DNA of 64,000 bases, from NCBI GenBank assembly GCA_027624955.1, contig JAQBTG010000007.1, positions 38,542-102,541 on the forward strand, given 5' to 3'. Below are positions 1-10,153 of this stretch, piece after piece. Each line of letters opens with the position of its first letter. The stretch's first letter is position 1. The notes under the pieces are model-generated. The model did no database searches. It saw only the letters and a list, made by a program, of their open reading frames with translations, and was not told the origin of the DNA. The position numbers were made by a program, and so were the translations under genes. Source of the DNA: Pseudomonadota bacterium. Its GTDB lineage: Bacteria > Pseudomonadota > Alphaproteobacteria > UBA828.

Positions 1-356
1 AAATGCGGCAGCGGATAAACGCGCACCTCGCCCTTGACCTCACTGATCGGCTTGGTGCACGCCAGCGTGTTGGTGCCATCAATATTCATTGAGCATGAGC
101 CGCAGATGCCCTCGCGGCAGGAGCGCCGGAAGGTGAGCGACGGGTCCTGCTCGCCCTTCATCTTGATCAGCGCGTCGAGCACCATCTGGCCGCAATCCTC
201 GGTGTCGACATCGAAGGTGTCGGTGCGCGGGTTGTCGCCCGAATCCGGATCATAGCGATAGACCTTGAAGCGCCGCGTCTTGCCGGCGCCATCGGGCGCC
301 TTGTGGTGGCGGCCCTTTTTGATCTTGGAATTCTTGGGCAGAAGAAATTCAGCCAT
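1..356 (-). CDS. sdhB: Succinate dehydrogenase iron-sulfur subunit, N-terminal part (cut by window edge)
   Basis: SdhB carries electrons from the FAD subunit through three Fe-S clusters to the membrane anchor of complex II. About 118 residues are visible, starting at ATG 356 ([15 protein letters not shown]); the C-terminal half with the [4Fe-4S] and [3Fe-4S] ligands lies outside the window. The plant-type ferredoxin domain is clear: [18 protein letters not shown] gives the CxxxxCxxC cluster ligands, followed by the fourth Cys in NTLACTKP. It is the last gene of sdhCDAB, separated from sdhA by 177 nt that hold a tandem repeat array. Identity is secure; only completeness is limited by the window edge. 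Confidence 0.96.
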   Translation of the reverse strand, partial: MAEFLLPKNSKIKKGRHHKAPDGAGKTRRFKVYRYDPDSGDNPRTDTFDVDTEDCGQMVLDALIKMKGEQDPSLTFRRSCREGICGSCSMNIDGTNTLACTKPISEVKGEVRVYPLPH

Positions 357-370
357 TTTTTTGATCCTTG

Positions 371-527
371 CCCGGCGAGCCGGGCTCTTTTGTCAGTTTT
401 CCGGGCAAGCCGGGTGTTTCGTCAGTTTACCGGGCAAGCCGGTGTTTTAGTCAGTGTTCCGGGCGAGCCGGCCGTTAGTCAGTATTCCGGGCAAGCCGGT
501 CTTTTGTCAGTATTCCGGGCGAGCCGG
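371..527. repeat. Six tandem ~29-bp hairpin repeats between sdhA and sdhB
   Basis: Six copies of a CCGGGC(A/G)AGCCGG core begin at 371, 401, 430, 459, 487 and 515, so the period shrinks from 30 to 29 to 28 bp. Five cores are preceded by GTCAGT (392, 421, 450, 478, 506). Each core folds as a CCGG stem around a five-base loop; the first copy has a longer stem, CCCGG/CCGGG. The loop alternates CAA and CGA between units. On the transcribed minus strand the hairpins are not followed by U-runs, so they do not look like terminators. Influence on the sdhA/sdhB mRNA ratio or stability is possible, but this is inference. Confidence 0.9.
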
Positions 528-533
528 CCGTTC

Positions 534-2330
534 TTAATAAACCCGTTTCTTAGGTGGAAAGGGCTCGATTTCGTCGGTGAGCGTGTGCATGTGGACGGGG
601 CGGTAGTCGATCTTCACGTCTTCGCCGTTTTCGTCCAGCCAGACGGCGGTGTGTTTCATCCAGTTTTCGTCGTCGCGGTCGGGGAAGTCCTCGCGCGCGT
701 GGCCGCCGCGGCTTTCCTTGCGGTTCATCGCCGATTTGAGGGTGACGGTGGATTGGCGCAACAGATTGTCGAGCTCGATGGTTTCGACCAGGTCGGAATT
801 CCACACCATTGAGCGGTCGCTCACCTTGATGCCGTCGCGGAAGCCCTTCCAGATGCCCTCAAGCTTGGTGTTGCCTTCTTCCATGATCTCTTGCGTGCGG
901 AACACGCCGGCATGGGTCTGCATCGTGCGCTGCATGTCGAGGCGGATTTCGGCGGCGCCGGTGTCGCCTTTGGCGTGGCGCAGATGATCGAACCACTCCA
1001 GGCTTTTGTCCAACGCGCCGGCGGCGAGCGGCGCCAGCGAGGCGCCGGGGTCGACAACTTTGGCCGATTGTTCCGCGCAGGCGCGCCCGAAGATCACCAA
1101 ATCGAGCAGCGAGTTGGAACCCAGGCGGTTGGCGCCATGCACCGACACGCAGGCCGCTTCGCCGGCGGCCATCAGGCCGGGGACGACGCTGTCCGGGTTG
1201 CCGTCTTTCAGGGTCACCATTTCGCCGAGATAATTGGTCGGGATGCCGCCCATATTGTAATGCACCGTCGGGATCACCGGGATCGGCTCCTTGGTGGCGT
1301 CGACGCCGGCGAAAATCTTGGCGGTCTCGGTGATGCCGGGCAGGCGCTCATGCAGCACCTCATGGCCGAGATGGTCGAGCTTAAGGTGGATATGGTCCTT
1401 GAGCGGCCCGACGCCGCGGCCTTCGCGGATTTCCAGCGTCATCGAGCGGCTGACCACGTCGCGTGAGGCCAAATCCTTGGCGCTCGGCGCATAGCGCTCC
1501 ATGAAGCGCTCGCCTTCCGAGTTCACCAGATAGCCGCCTTCGCCGCGCGTGCCCTCGGTGATCAACATGCCGGCGCCGTAGACGCCGGTCGGGTGGAACT
1601 GGATGAACTCCATGTCCTGCAACGGCAGGCCGGCGCGCAGCACCATCGCGTTGCCGTCGCCGGTGCAAGTATGTGCCGAGGTGCAGGAGAAATAGCTGCG
1701 GCCATAGCCGCCGGTGGCAATGATCACCATCTGCGCGCGGAACAAATGCAGCGAGCCATCGTCGAGGTTCCACGCCAGCATGCCTTGGCAGCTGCCGTCT
1801 TCGCCCATGATCAGGTCGAGGGCGAAATATTCGATGTAGAACTCGGCTTTGTGGCGCAGGGATTGCTGATAGAGCGTGTGCAGAATCGCGTGGCCGGTGC
1901 GGTCGGCGGCGGCGCAGGTGCGCAGCGCCGTGCCTTCGCCGAAATTGGTGGTCATGCCGCCAAAGGCGCGCTGATAGATGCGCCCGTCCTCGGTGCGTGA
2001 GAACGGCACGCCGTAATGCTCAAGCTCGACAACCGCTTGCGGCGCCTCTTTGCACATATATTCGATCGCGTCTTGGTCGCCGAGCCAGTCGGAGCCCTTG
2101 ACGGTGTCGTACATATGCCAGCGCCAGTCGTCTTCGCCCATATTGCCGAGCGCCGCCGACATGCCGCCTTGCGCGGCGACGGTGTGGCTGCGTGTCGGGA
2201 ACAGTTTGGAGACGCAGGCGGTTTTTAGGCCGAGCTGCGCCAGGCCGAAGGTGGCGCGCAGACCCGCGCCGCCGGCGCCCACAACGACAACGTCATAGTT
2301 ATGTTCGGTAATTGGATAGGCTGCGCTCAT
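534..2330 (-). CDS. sdhA: Succinate dehydrogenase flavoprotein subunit
   Basis: Catalytic subunit of complex II: oxidises succinate to fumarate with covalently bound FAD on the cytoplasmic face of the inner membrane. 598 residues, the usual length. The N-terminal Rossmann motif is [24 protein letters not shown] contains the His (about residue 49) that is flavinylated in this family. The substrate region [21 protein letters not shown] is intact, as is the C-terminal end with DYRPVHM. It follows sdhD by 5 nt on the same strand and precedes sdhB across the repeat array. The sdhCDAB order is typical for alphaproteobacteria. No irregularities are seen. Confidence 0.98.
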   Translation of the reverse strand: MSAAYPITEHNYDVVVVGAGGAGLRATFGLAQLGLKTACVSKLFPTRSHTVAAQGGMSAALGNMGEDDWRWHMYDTVKGSDWLGDQDAIEYMCKEAPQAVVELEHYGVPFSRTEDGRIYQRAFGGMTTNFGEGTALRTCAAADRTGHAILHTLYQQSLRHKAEFYIEYFALDLIMGEDGSCQGMLAWNLDDGSLHLFRAQMVIIATGGYGRSYFSCTSAHTCTGDGNAMVLRAGLPLQDMEFIQFHPTGVYGAGMLITEGTRGEGGYLVNSEGERFMERYAPSAKDLASRDVVSRSMTLEIREGRGVGPLKDHIHLKLDHLGHEVLHERLPGITETAKIFAGVDATKEPIPVIPTVHYNMGGIPTNYLGEMVTLKDGNPDSVVPGLMAAGEAACVSVHGANRLGSNSLLDLVIFGRACAEQSAKVVDPGASLAPLAAGALDKSLEWFDHLRHAKGDTGAAEIRLDMQRTMQTHAGVFRTQEIMEEGNTKLEGIWKGFRDGIKVSDRSMVWNSDLVETIELDNLLRQSTVTLKSAMNRKESRGGHAREDFPDRDDENWMKHTAVWLDENGEDVKIDYRPVHMHTLTDEIEPFPPKKRVY

Positions 2331-2335
2331 GTCGT

Positions 2336-2722
2336 TTAGCTCCCAAACGCTACGGCGACGGTCGAATAAAGCGCCGCCACGGCGCCGATTATGCAGCCGA
2401 GATTAATCATGATCATGAACGTCCATTTGACCGCTTTCTTGTGTACGTAATCCTCGATCACGGTCTGGAGGCCGAGCTTGAGGTGATAAAACAGCGCGCC
2501 GACAAAGATCAGCATCAGGATCGCCGCCACCGGGCCGGACAGCCAGTCCTGGAACGCCTCATAAGTGGCGCCGCCGACCACCAGCCACCAGATCGAGGCG
2601 ACAAACCACAGCGATAACGGCACCAGCAGGATCGCCGTCAGGCGCTGCCACCACCAATGCTCCACACCTTCCTTGGCGGAGCCCAAATGCCGCACGCGGG
2701 CCAACGGGGTCTGAATGCTCAT
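2336..2722 (-). CDS. sdhD: Succinate dehydrogenase membrane anchor subunit SdhD
   Basis: Small hydrophobic subunit that, with SdhC, anchors complex II and forms the ubiquinone and haem b site. 128 residues with three predicted membrane helices (about residues 30-52, 60-80 and 100-122). [16 protein letters not shown] near the N terminus and [16 protein letters not shown] in the second helix match the alphaproteobacterial SdhD pattern; the latter His is the likely haem ligand. It lies 10 nt after sdhC and 5 nt before sdhA. This family diverges fast, so the position in the operon contributes to the call. Confidence 0.95.
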   Translation of the reverse strand: MSIQTPLARVRHLGSAKEGVEHWWWQRLTAILLVPLSLWFVASIWWLVVGGATYEAFQDWLSGPVAAILMLIFVGALFYHLKLGLQTVIEDYVHKKAVKWTFMIMINLGCIIGAVAALYSTVAVAFGS

Positions 2723-2732
2723 GACCGTTCCC

Positions 2733-3128
2733 TCAACCAGTAAAATAGAAATAGAGGCCGAGACCCCAGGAAAGCCCCATAAGGCCGAACGAAGCCAGCA
2801 CCATCAGCACGCCCGACGCATATGTGGCGCGCAGACTAAAGCCGATACCGACATCCCAAAACAGGTGCCGGATGCCGTTGCAGAGATGATAGAACAGGCA
2901 ATAGGACCACGCCGCGAGCAGTGCATAGCCCAACCAAGAAGTCAGGAACCATTGCGACCAGGCGTAATATTCCGGCCCCGCCGCGGCGGTCAGCAGCCAG
3001 CAGCACAGCATCGCCGCGCCGGTAGTTAAAAACACCCCGGTCAGGCGATGGAATATCGATAGAACCGATGTCAGCTGCGGGCGATAGACCTGCAGATGCG
3101 GCGAAAGTGGACGATCCCTGAGCGCCAT
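2733..3128 (-). CDS. sdhC: Succinate dehydrogenase cytochrome b556 subunit SdhC
   Basis: Haem-binding membrane subunit of complex II. I place the start at ATG 3128 (MALRDRPLSPHLQVYRP, 131 residues) rather than at an upstream in-frame codon at 3155, because GGGGAGAGAG lies at good distance before 3128 and family members begin close to the RPLSPHLQVYR motif. SIFHRLTG is the conserved quinone-site motif, and HLCNGIRHLFWD carries the haem-ligand His. Three membrane helices are visible. First gene of sdhCDAB, with a plausible sigma70 promoter about 60 nt upstream. Confidence 0.96.
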   Translation of the reverse strand: MALRDRPLSPHLQVYRPQLTSVLSIFHRLTGVFLTTGAAMLCCWLLTAAAGPEYYAWSQWFLTSWLGYALLAAWSYCLFYHLCNGIRHLFWDVGIGFSLRATYASGVLMVLASFGLMGLSWGLGLYFYFTG

Positions 3129-3186
3129 ATATTCTCTCTCCCCGTTGCCGCCCACGCGGCGGCCGAATCCCTGCGCAGAATGAGTG

Positions 3187-3215
3187 ATTTAAAACTGATC
3201 GCCCCGGCCAGTCAA
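3187..3215 (-). promoter_or_regulatory. Candidate sigma70 promoter of sdhCDAB
   Basis: On the minus strand TTGACT (3210-3215) and TTAAAT (3187-3192) are separated by exactly 17 nt. They match the -35 box at 5 of 6 positions and the -10 box at 4 of 6. The -10 box is 58 nt from the sdhC ATG. The same TTGACT hexamer with 17-nt spacing occurs in front of ffh. Prediction by eye only. Confidence 0.5.
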
Positions 3216-3233
3216 CAATCCCTCAAACGGCCC

Positions 3234-4604
3234 TTAGCCAGCGATCATCTTTTCAAGTTCTGCGGCGAGACGTGAAAACACACCCGGCCAATCGCCAAAG
3301 CTCGCCTGGCGGAACAGCCGCAGCGACGGATACCACGGGCTGTCTTCGCGCTGCATTAGCCAGCGCCAGTCCGGGGTATAGGGAATAACCACCCAGCACG
3401 GCTTGCCGAGCGCGCCGGCGAGGTGACAGACCGAGGTGTCGACGCTGATCACCAGGTCGAGCGCCGCGACCAGCGCCGCCGTATCGGCGAAGTCGCTTAT
3501 GTTCGGAGTATGATCGCGGATCAGCCCGGCGCACCCGGTCGCCGCAAGATCGGCTGCGCGCGGGCCGACCTGGAGGCTGTGAAACGCCGCACCCGGCGTG
3601 CCCAACAGGTCGATAAAGGGTTCGATCCCGGCGCTGCGGTTGCGGTCGTTGCGGTGGCTCGGTTTGCCGGCCCAGGCAATGCCGACGTTGAGCCGCTTGG
3701 CGTCAAGCGATTCGGCGAACTTTTCACCGCGCCCTGCATCGGCGGAAAGATACGCGGCGAGGGCGGGAATGCTATCGAGATCGGTCTTGAATATTCTCGG
3801 CAGGCTGAGCAGCGGCGCGTGCACGTCGAAGGCGGGCAGGGGATCGCCCCGCGTGACCACTTGCTCAACCCCCTCGAGCTCGGCAAACAGCGTCACCAAC
3901 GGCGTCTGACATTCGAGGATGACGCGTCCGCCTTGCGCCGCCACCAACGCGGCGTAGCGCGCAAATTGAATGCTGTCGCCCATGCCCTGCTCGGCATGCA
4001 GCAGGATCACGCGGCCGTCGAGCGCGCCACCCCTCCAGGCCGGCTTGTCGAAACGCCGCGGCTTATTTTCCGGCAGCTGCCAGCGCCACTCATATTCGTC
4101 GAAGCCTTGTTTGAGGTCGCCCGTCATCAACCACGCCAGAGCCAGGTCCCAATGCGCGTCGACATAATTCGCCTTGCGCCGCACCGCTTCTTGGAGACAG
4201 GCGATGCCTTCGTCGAATTTGCCCTGGTCCTTGAGCACCAGGCCCAAATTATAGCGCGCTTCGAGGTAATTTGGATCGACCTTTAACGCCTGACGGTGGC
4301 TCGCCTCAGCCGCCTCATGCCGCCCGAGCGCGCGCAGCGCGTTGCCAAGGTTGGAATGGCTGCCGGGATCGTCCGGCTTGAGCGCGATGGCGCGGCGATA
4401 GCTTGCCGCCGCAGCGTGGAACGCGCCCTGGGCACGCAGCGCCACGCCCATATTGTTCAATGCTTGAGAATAGTCCGGATCGATGCCGAGCACCCTGACA
4501 TAGCCCGCAATCGCTTCGTCGAGGCGGCCGTCGCGATGGGCGCCAACCGCCTTCTCGAAAATTTGCTGCGCGCGCTGGGCGCGCTTTTCGGCGCTTTCGC
4601 TCAT
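3234..4604 (-). CDS. TPR-repeat protein with a C-terminal glycosyltransferase-like domain
   Basis: 456 residues in two parts. Residues about 10-170 are four to five tetratricopeptide repeats (for example YSQALNNMGVALRAQGAFHA and YLEARYNLGLVLKDQGKFDE). Residues about 195-456 resemble a GT-B, heptosyltransferase-like fold: HAEQGMGDSIQFARYA, GIAWAGKPSHRND, then ISVDTSVCHLAGALGKPCWV and PDWRWLMQREDSPWYPS. This two-domain layout is common in alphaproteobacteria, but donor and acceptor sugars are not known from the sequence. No signal peptide, so probably cytoplasmic. It follows asd with a 21-nt gap and could be the last gene of the leu-asd block. No clear Shine-Dalgarno precedes the ATG. Confidence 0.85.
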   Translation of the reverse strand: MSESAEKRAQRAQQIFEKAVGAHRDGRLDEAIAGYVRVLGIDPDYSQALNNMGVALRAQGAFHAAAASYRRAIALKPDDPGSHSNLGNALRALGRHEAAEASHRQALKVDPNYLEARYNLGLVLKDQGKFDEGIACLQEAVRRKANYVDAHWDLALAWLMTGDLKQGFDEYEWRWQLPENKPRRFDKPAWRGGALDGRVILLHAEQGMGDSIQFARYAALVAAQGGRVILECQTPLVTLFAELEGVEQVVTRGDPLPAFDVHAPLLSLPRIFKTDLDSIPALAAYLSADAGRGEKFAESLDAKRLNVGIAWAGKPSHRNDRNRSAGIEPFIDLLGTPGAAFHSLQVGPRAADLAATGCAGLIRDHTPNISDFADTAALVAALDLVISVDTSVCHLAGALGKPCWVVIPYTPDWRWLMQREDSPWYPSLRLFRQASFGDWPGVFSRLAAELEKMIAG

Positions 4605-4625
4605 GCCGGCCAGGGCAACCGCCCG

Positions 4626-5651
4626 TTAGTGGCGGGTGCCCATATGGTCGCGGATCAGCTCCTCGGCGATTTGCACGGCATTGAGCGCCGCGCCCTTGCG
4701 CAAATTATCCGAGACAACCCACATGTTGAGACCATGCGCAACGCTCTCGTCCTGGCGAATGCGCGAGACGAACGTGGCGTCCTCACCGACGCATTCGCTC
4801 GGCGTCACATAGCCGCCGTCGCTGCGTTCATCGACCACGATGACGCCCGGCGCCGCGCTCAGCGCTTCTCGCGCTTGGGTTTCGCTCAGCCGGTCATGAA
4901 ATTCGACATTCACCGCCTCGGCATGGCCGATAAAGGTCGGCACCCGCACGCAGGTGGCGCTCACCAGAATATCCGGATCGAGAATTTTCTGGGTCTCGTG
5001 CATCATCTTGCTTTCTTCCCGCGTCGAGCCGTCCGGCATAAAACTGTCGATATGCGGAATCACGTTGAAGGCAATGGTTTTCGGAAAAATCACCGGCGGC
5101 TTGCGGTCGTTCATAAAGATCGCCCGCGTATGCTCGAACAATTCGTCCATCGCGTCCTTGCCCGAGCCCGACACCGATTGATAGGTCGAGACGACGACGC
5201 GCTTGATCGGCACCAGATCGTGCAGCGGCTTCAGCGCCATCACCATCTGGATGGTTGAGCAATTGGGATTGGCGATGATGTTGCGCTGGCGGAAATCGGC
5301 GAGCGCCTCGCGGTTTACCTCTGGCACAATCAGCGGCACATCTTCGTCCATGCGGAATTCGCTGGTGTTGTCGATCACCACACAACCAGCTTCGGCGGCG
5401 CGCGGCGCATGCCGGCGCGACACGGCGGAGCCTGGCGAGAACAGCCCGAAATCAAAGCCGTTGAAATCAAAATCATCGAGCGAGCGTACGGTGAGGACCA
5501 CATCTTCGCCGAACGAAACTTCCATGCCGACCGATTTGCGTGATGCCAGCGCCACCACCTCATCGGCGGGAAATTCGCGCTCCGCCAACGTCTTGAGGAT
5601 TTCCCGGCCGACATTGCCCGTGGCACCGACAACCGCAACTTTGTAGCCCAT
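4626..5651 (-). CDS. asd: Aspartate-semialdehyde dehydrogenase
   Basis: Reduces aspartyl-4-phosphate to aspartate-4-semialdehyde with NADPH, the branch point to lysine/diaminopimelate, threonine and methionine. 341 residues from ATG 5651; a GTG directly in front (5654) is an alternative start, but GGACGG is better spaced for the ATG. VAVVGATGNVGREIL is the nucleotide-binding loop, IANPNCSTIQM contains the catalytic Cys131, and GSGKDAMDELFEH and the C-terminal region complete the family pattern. Located 58 nt downstream of leuB on the same strand. The window also holds dapF, dapE and dapD, which act later in the diaminopimelate route. Confidence 0.97.
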   Translation of the reverse strand: MGYKVAVVGATGNVGREILKTLAEREFPADEVVALASRKSVGMEVSFGEDVVLTVRSLDDFDFNGFDFGLFSPGSAVSRRHAPRAAEAGCVVIDNTSEFRMDEDVPLIVPEVNREALADFRQRNIIANPNCSTIQMVMALKPLHDLVPIKRVVVSTYQSVSGSGKDAMDELFEHTRAIFMNDRKPPVIFPKTIAFNVIPHIDSFMPDGSTREESKMMHETQKILDPDILVSATCVRVPTFIGHAEAVNVEFHDRLSETQAREALSAAPGVIVVDERSDGGYVTPSECVGEDATFVSRIRQDESVAHGLNMWVVSDNLRKGAALNAVQIAEELIRDHMGTRH

Positions 5652-5709
5652 CACGTTCCGTCCTTAATTTTTTCGCCAAGCGCCACGCAGCGGCGGGCAA
5701 CCGTTCGTC

Positions 5710-6822
5710 TTAAGGGTTGAGTTTGCCCATCTCGCGCAGCACCGCATCGCCCATCACATCGGTCGAAACCCGGGCGGTTTTCTCTTGCATGATATCGGCG
5801 GTCCGCAGGCCACCGGCAAGGACGTTTTTCACTGCCTGTTCGACCAAATCGGCTTCGGCCTTCATGTCGAAGGAATAGCGCATCATCATCGCGTAGCTCA
5901 GCATCATCGCCACCGGGTTAGCGAGCCGCTGGCCGGCAATGTCGGGGGCCGAGCCGTGCACCGGCTCGTAAAGCGCTTTCCGCTGCCCGTCTGCGTTGGG
6001 CGCACCGAGTGCGGCGGAGGGCAACATGCCGAGCGATCCAGTCAGCATCGCGGCGCAGTCCGACAGGATATCGCCGAACAGGTTGCTGGTGACGATGACA
6101 TCGAACTGCTTGGGATTGCGTACCAACTGCATGGCACAATTATCGGCATACATATGGTGCAGCTCGACATCGGAATATTCAGCCTTATGCAGGGCGGTCA
6201 CGACCTCGCGCCAAAAGACGCCGGATTCCATGACATTGGCTTTCTCTACCGAATGCACTTTGTTGGATCGTTTGCGCGCCAGTTCGAAGGCGACCCCGGC
6301 CACGCGTTGGATTTCCGGCTCGGTATAGATTTCGGTATCGAAGCCGCGACGCGTGCCGTCAGGCAACGTGTCGGTGCCGCGCGGCGCGCCAAAATAGACC
6401 CCGGCGGTGAGTTCGCGCACGATCATCAGGTCGAGGCCGGAAACCACTTCCGCTTTCAGTGTCGAGGCATCGACGAGCGCGTCGAACACCGTGGCCGGTC
6501 GCAGATTGGCGAACAAATCCATTTCTTTGCGGAGCCGCAACAAACCGTTCTCGGGCCGCTCTTCGCGCGGCACATTGTCCCATTTTGGCCCACCGACGGA
6601 GCCGAACAGCACCGCATCGGCAGCCATCGCGTCGCCCAACGTCTCGTCGGTCAGAGACGTGCCGTGCGCATCGTATGCCGCGCCGCCGGCCAGTCCCTCT
6701 TGGACATCGAACGCCGTGCCGCGATGATCGTTCATCCACTCGATCATCCGGGCCACTTCCTGCATCACTTCGGGGCCGATGCCGTCGCCCGGCAGCATCA
6801 AGATTTTTCTGTTTGTTGTCAT
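5710..6822 (-). CDS. leuB: 3-isopropylmalate dehydrogenase
   Basis: Oxidatively decarboxylates 3-isopropylmalate to 2-oxoisocaproate with NAD+ in leucine synthesis. 370 residues, normal for the family. [14 protein letters not shown] opens the protein; [17 protein letters not shown] and the ELTAGVYFG substrate loop are present, followed by [24 protein letters not shown] (metal and substrate ligands) and [12 protein letters not shown]. It lies 26 nt after leuD in a leuC-leuD-leuB-asd series on the minus strand, so all steps after LeuA are covered here; leuA itself is not in the window. Confidence 0.98.
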   Translation of the reverse strand: MTTNRKILMLPGDGIGPEVMQEVARMIEWMNDHRGTAFDVQEGLAGGAAYDAHGTSLTDETLGDAMAADAVLFGSVGGPKWDNVPREERPENGLLRLRKEMDLFANLRPATVFDALVDASTLKAEVVSGLDLMIVRELTAGVYFGAPRGTDTLPDGTRRGFDTEIYTEPEIQRVAGVAFELARKRSNKVHSVEKANVMESGVFWREVVTALHKAEYSDVELHHMYADNCAMQLVRNPKQFDVIVTSNLFGDILSDCAAMLTGSLGMLPSAALGAPNADGQRKALYEPVHGSAPDIAGQRLANPVAMMLSYAMMMRYSFDMKAEADLVEQAVKNVLAGGLRTADIMQEKTARVSTDVMGDAVLREMGKLNP

Positions 6823-6848
6823 ATACTTGTCCGCCTATAAAGATGCGT

Positions 6849-7466
6849 CTATTCGGCGCGGTAAAGCCACGGCAAGGCCGCTTTTTGCCGCGCTTCGAAG
6901 GCGCTGATCTCAGCCCCTTTTTGCAGCGTAATCTCAATATCGTCGAGGCCGTTCATGAGGCGGTGCTTGCGCGCCCCTTCGACCTCAAACGACACGGTGC
7001 TGCCATCCGCCAACGCGATGGTTTGCGCCTCAAGATCGACCGTCATTTCGCAGGACTGCGGATTTTCGGCGAGCGCGATCAGCTCGTTGACCTTGGCTTC
7101 GTCCATGACGATCAACAGAAGGCCGTTTTTTACGCAATTATTGAAGAAAATATCAGCGAAGCCGGGCGCGATGACGCAGCGGATGCCGAAATCATCGAGC
7201 GCCCAGGGCGCGTGCTCGCGGCTCGAACCGCAGGCGAAATTGTCGCCGGCGAGGAGAATTTTGGCGTCCCGGTAGGGCTCACGGTTGAGCACGAAATCGG
7301 GCTTTTCCTTGTCATCCGTGTCATAGCGAAAATCATGGAACAGACCCTTGCCGAGGCCGGCGCGGGTGATAGCGCTCAGATATTGCTTGGGAATGATCTG
7401 GTCGGTATCGACATTGATCATCGGCAATGCCGCCGCCGATCCGGAGAGCGTGGTGAATTTTTTCAT
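6849..7466 (-). CDS. leuD: 3-isopropylmalate dehydratase small subunit
   Basis: Small subunit of isopropylmalate isomerase, which interconverts 2- and 3-isopropylmalate together with LeuC. 205 residues from ATG 7466 ([29 protein letters not shown]). The open frame extends to 7619, but that would add about 50 non-conserved residues and overlap leuC by more than 130 nt, so I reject the longer form. [11 protein letters not shown] and [17 protein letters not shown] are the swivelling-domain signatures. The gene begins 19 nt after the leuC stop. Confidence 0.97.
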   Translation of the reverse strand: MKKFTTLSGSAAALPMINVDTDQIIPKQYLSAITRAGLGKGLFHDFRYDTDDKEKPDFVLNREPYRDAKILLAGDNFACGSSREHAPWALDDFGIRCVIAPGFADIFFNNCVKNGLLLIVMDEAKVNELIALAENPQSCEMTVDLEAQTIALADGSTVSFEVEGARKHRLMNGLDDIEITLQKGAEISAFEARQKAALPWLYRAE

Positions 7467-7485
7467 TTCTTTCGCCTTTCCCGTC

Positions 7486-8895
7486 TCAGCTCGCGAGATC
7501 ACGTACGTCGACGAAATGCCCTGCGATGGCAGCCGCCGCGGCCATTGCGGGACCGACCAGATGGGTGCGGCTGTCGCGCCCCTGGCGGCCCTTGAAATTG
7601 CGGTTTGAAGTCGAGGCACAGCGTTCGCCGGGTTTCAAAATATCGCCGTTCATGGCGATGCACATCGAGCAACCCGGATCGCGCCACTCAAAGCCCGCCG
7701 CGATCAGGATCTTGTCGAGGCCCTCGGCTTCCGCCTGAGCCTTCACCAGGCCGGAGCCCGGCACCACCATGGCGCTCACACCGGCTGCCAGGGTGCGGCC
7801 TTTGGCGACCTCGGCGGCGGCGCGCATATCCTCGATGCGGCCGTTGGTGCAGGAGCCGATAAAGGCACGGTCGATCTTGATGTCCTGGATCGGCTGATTG
7901 GCCTTTAGGCCCATATAATCGAGCGCCTGCTGGATGGCGGTGCGTTGCTTTTCGTCCTTCGCTGCCGCCGGGTCCGGCACGCGGCCGTCGATCGGCGCCA
8001 CGTCTTCCGGGCTGGTGCCCCAGGTTACTTGCGGCGCGATGGTATTGGCGTCGAGCGAGATTTCCTTGTCATAAGATGCGCCGGCATCGGACGGCAGCGA
8101 GCGCCAATAGTTCAACGCCGCGTCCCAATCGGTGTCGCTGGGCGCCATCGCGCGTCCTTTGACATAGGCGAAGGTGGTCTCGTCCGGGGCGATCAGGCCG
8201 GCCCGGGCGCCGCCTTCGATCGTCATGTTGCATACCGTCATGCGCCCCTCCATCGAGAGCGCGCGAATGGCGGAGCCGACATATTCAATGACATGGCCGG
8301 TGCCGCCGGCGGTGCCGATGGTGCCGATAATGGCGAGGATCATGTCCTTACCGGTTACGCCAAGCGGCAATTCGCCGTCGATGGCGATGCGCATGTTCTT
8401 GGGCCGCTTCTGCACCAGGGTTTGCGTTGACAGCACATGCTCCACTTCACTGGAGCCAATGCCGAAGGCGAGGCAGCCGAAGGCGCCGTGCGTTGCGGTA
8501 TGGCTATCGCCACAAACCAGCGTGATGCCGGGCTGTGTCGCGCCCTGTTCCGGCCCGATGATATGGACAATGCCCTGGCGTTCGTCCATGAGCGGGATCA
8601 GCGGCACATTGAATTCGGCGCAATTCCGCAACAGGGTTTCGAACTGGATGCGCGCCAGATCGTCTTCAATCCGCTGCCCGCGGCGCGTCGTCGGGATGAC
8701 ATGGTCGGGCACGGCGAGCACCGCGTCGGGGCGGCGTACCGGGCGCCCGCTGACGCGCATGCTCTCAAATCCGGGCCAGCTCGTGACTTCATGGGTGAGG
8801 TGCATGTCTATGTATAAGAGAGACGTGCCGTCATCGTTTTCTGACACGACATGGCTATCCCAGATCTTATCGAACAGGGTCTTTTGCGTGCTCAT
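7486..8895 (-). CDS. leuC: 3-isopropylmalate dehydratase large subunit
   Basis: Aconitase-family catalytic subunit of isopropylmalate isomerase with a [4Fe-4S] cluster. 469 residues. The cluster ligands are seen as FIGSCTNGR (first Cys) and [13 protein letters not shown] (second and third Cys). [15 protein letters not shown] and [14 protein letters not shown] are further family signatures. A strong AGGAGG lies 8 nt before ATG 8895. A perfect hairpin sits between rplS and this ribosome-binding site (8910-8927). leuC is only 53 nt from rplS, so it may be co-transcribed with the ribosomal genes. Confidence 0.98.
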   Translation of the reverse strand: MSTQKTLFDKIWDSHVVSENDDGTSLLYIDMHLTHEVTSWPGFESMRVSGRPVRRPDAVLAVPDHVIPTTRRGQRIEDDLARIQFETLLRNCAEFNVPLIPLMDERQGIVHIIGPEQGATQPGITLVCGDSHTATHGAFGCLAFGIGSSEVEHVLSTQTLVQKRPKNMRIAIDGELPLGVTGKDMILAIIGTIGTAGGTGHVIEYVGSAIRALSMEGRMTVCNMTIEGGARAGLIAPDETTFAYVKGRAMAPSDTDWDAALNYWRSLPSDAGASYDKEISLDANTIAPQVTWGTSPEDVAPIDGRVPDPAAAKDEKQRTAIQQALDYMGLKANQPIQDIKIDRAFIGSCTNGRIEDMRAAAEVAKGRTLAAGVSAMVVPGSGLVKAQAEAEGLDKILIAAGFEWRDPGCSMCIAMNGDILKPGERCASTSNRNFKGRQGRDSRTHLVGPAMAAAAAIAGHFVDVRDLAS

Positions 8896-8909
8896 ATACC
8901 GTTCCTCCT

Positions 8910-8927
8910 GCCCAGCCCGTGCTGGGC
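8910..8927 (-). promoter_or_regulatory. Perfect 7-bp hairpin between rplS and leuC
   Basis: GCCCAGC and GCTGGGC pair perfectly around a four-base loop in the 53-nt gap between rplS and leuC. No U-run follows on the minus strand; the leuC Shine-Dalgarno AGGAGG begins almost directly after the stem. It could define the rplS mRNA 3' end or influence leuC translation. Role unproven. Confidence 0.4.
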
Positions 8928-8948
8928 TTATGCGGAATCGCTATTGTT

Positions 8949-9374
8949 TCAGTCGTTCGCCGTTGTGGTCTCTGATTTGGCTTTTGCCGCCGCCGCTGCG
9001 GCGCGCACCGGCCGGTCATCGCGTTTCTCGCGGATACGCGCCGATTTGCCGCGCAGCCCACGCAAATAATAAAGCTTCGCGCGCCGCACTGCGCCGCGTT
9101 TGGTGACTTCGATCTTGGCAATGCGCGGCGAATGTAGCGGAAACACCCGCTCGACGCCTTCACCGTGCGAAATCTTGCGCACCGTGAAAGAGGAGTTGAT
9201 GCCTCTGTTCTTGCGCGCGATGCAAACCCCTTCGAACATCTGGATGCGTTCGCGTGTGCCTTCCACCACTTTCAGATGGATGCGCACCGTATCGCCGGGG
9301 GCAAATGCTAGTATTTCTCGATCGGCGGATAATTTCTCGACCTGTTCTTGATTCAACTGTTCGACGATATTCAT
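8949..9374 (-). CDS. rplS: 50S ribosomal protein L19
   Basis: Large-subunit ribosomal protein at the 30S-50S interface. 141 residues; [33 protein letters not shown] and [17 protein letters not shown] are diagnostic. A short Ala/Lys-rich C-terminal tail (about the last 20 residues) extends beyond the conserved core. The start ATG overlaps the trmD stop by 4 nt (ATGA), which implies translational coupling in the rpsP-rimM-trmD-rplS operon. Confidence 0.98.
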   Translation of the reverse strand: MNIVEQLNQEQVEKLSADREILAFAPGDTVRIHLKVVEGTRERIQMFEGVCIARKNRGINSSFTVRKISHGEGVERVFPLHSPRIAKIEVTKRGAVRRAKLYYLRGLRGKSARIREKRDDRPVRAAAAAAKAKSETTTAND

Positions 9375-10153
9375 GGCTTTGCCCTCATGTTAGCGCACTC
9401 AGTCCGCGTGCCGGCCCATAGGTCGGCGCGCCGTTCGCGCGTGGTTTTCTCGGCCTGGGCGCGGCGCCAGGAGCGTATACGCCCGTGATCGCCGCTCAGC
9501 AACACCGCCGGTACGTCCTTGCCCTCGAAGCTGCGCGGACGCGTGTAATGGGGGTATTCCAACAGGCCTTGTTCGAAACTTTCTTCGTTAAGCGATTCAG
9601 CGGCGCCAATCACGTCCGGCAAGACGCGCACGCAGGCATCAATTACCGCCAGGGCGGCAATCTCACCGCCCGACAGGACATAATCGCCAATGCTCATTTC
9701 CTCGATGTCACGGCTTTCCAGCACGCGCTCGTCAACGCCTTCGAAGCGCCCGCAAATAAAGGTCGCTCCGGCTCCGGCGGCGATTTCACGCACCCGGGAC
9801 TGCTGCAGCGGCGCGCCGCGCGGTGTCAAATAAATCACCGGCTCCGCACTGCCGCTTGCCTGCGCCGCGTCGATCGCTGCCGCCAGCACATCTGGGCGCA
9901 TCACCATTCCCGGTCCGCCGCCAAACGGCTGATCGTCGACCGTGCCGTGTTTGCCCAGCGCATGATCGCGGATATCGAGGCATTCCAGCGACCAAATCCG
10001 ACGCGCCAGCGCGCGCCCTGCAAGGGCGCCGGCCAACGGGCCGGGGAACATATCGGGGTATAGCGTCAATATCGTGGCGTGCCACGGCGCGCGCTCGCTG
10101 CCGGCGGTCCGATTCTCCGCCACGCCATTTTCGTTCATGTTTTTGCCGTTCAT
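9371..10153 (-). CDS. trmD: tRNA (guanine-N1)-methyltransferase
   Basis: Makes m1G37 in tRNAs with a G36, using S-adenosylmethionine bound in a trefoil knot; prevents +1 frameshifting. 260 residues. [16 protein letters not shown] begins the core, [13 protein letters not shown] and [16 protein letters not shown] form the cofactor knot, and [19 protein letters not shown] with [14 protein letters not shown] completes the signature. An extra ~24 residues precede the core. ATGA overlaps link it to rimM upstream and rplS downstream. Confidence 0.98.
   Translation of the reverse strand: MNGKNMNENGVAENRTAGSERAPWHATILTLYPDMFPGPLAGALAGRALARRIWSLECLDIRDHALGKHGTVDDQPFGGGPGMVMRPDVLAAAIDAAQASGSAEPVIYLTPRGAPLQQSRVREIAAGAGATFICGRFEGVDERVLESRDIEEMSIGDYVLSGGEIAALAVIDACVRVLPDVIGAAESLNEESFEQGLLEYPHYTRPRSFEGKDVPAVLLSGDHGRIRSWRRAQAEKTTRERRADLWAGTRTECANMRAKP

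Noticed and set aside
371..527. CRISPR array
   Set aside because: Units are 28-30 bp in total with no unique spacers of CRISPR length, and no cas genes are nearby.
303..812. Plus-strand open frame encoding a repetitive peptide across the sdhA-sdhB gap
   Set aside because: It only reads through the hairpin repeats and antisense sdhA/sdhB; no ribosome-binding site or family resemblance.
3423..4286. Long open frame antisense to the TPR-glycosyltransferase gene
   Set aside because: Shadow frame in GC-rich DNA; the minus-strand protein has clear domains.
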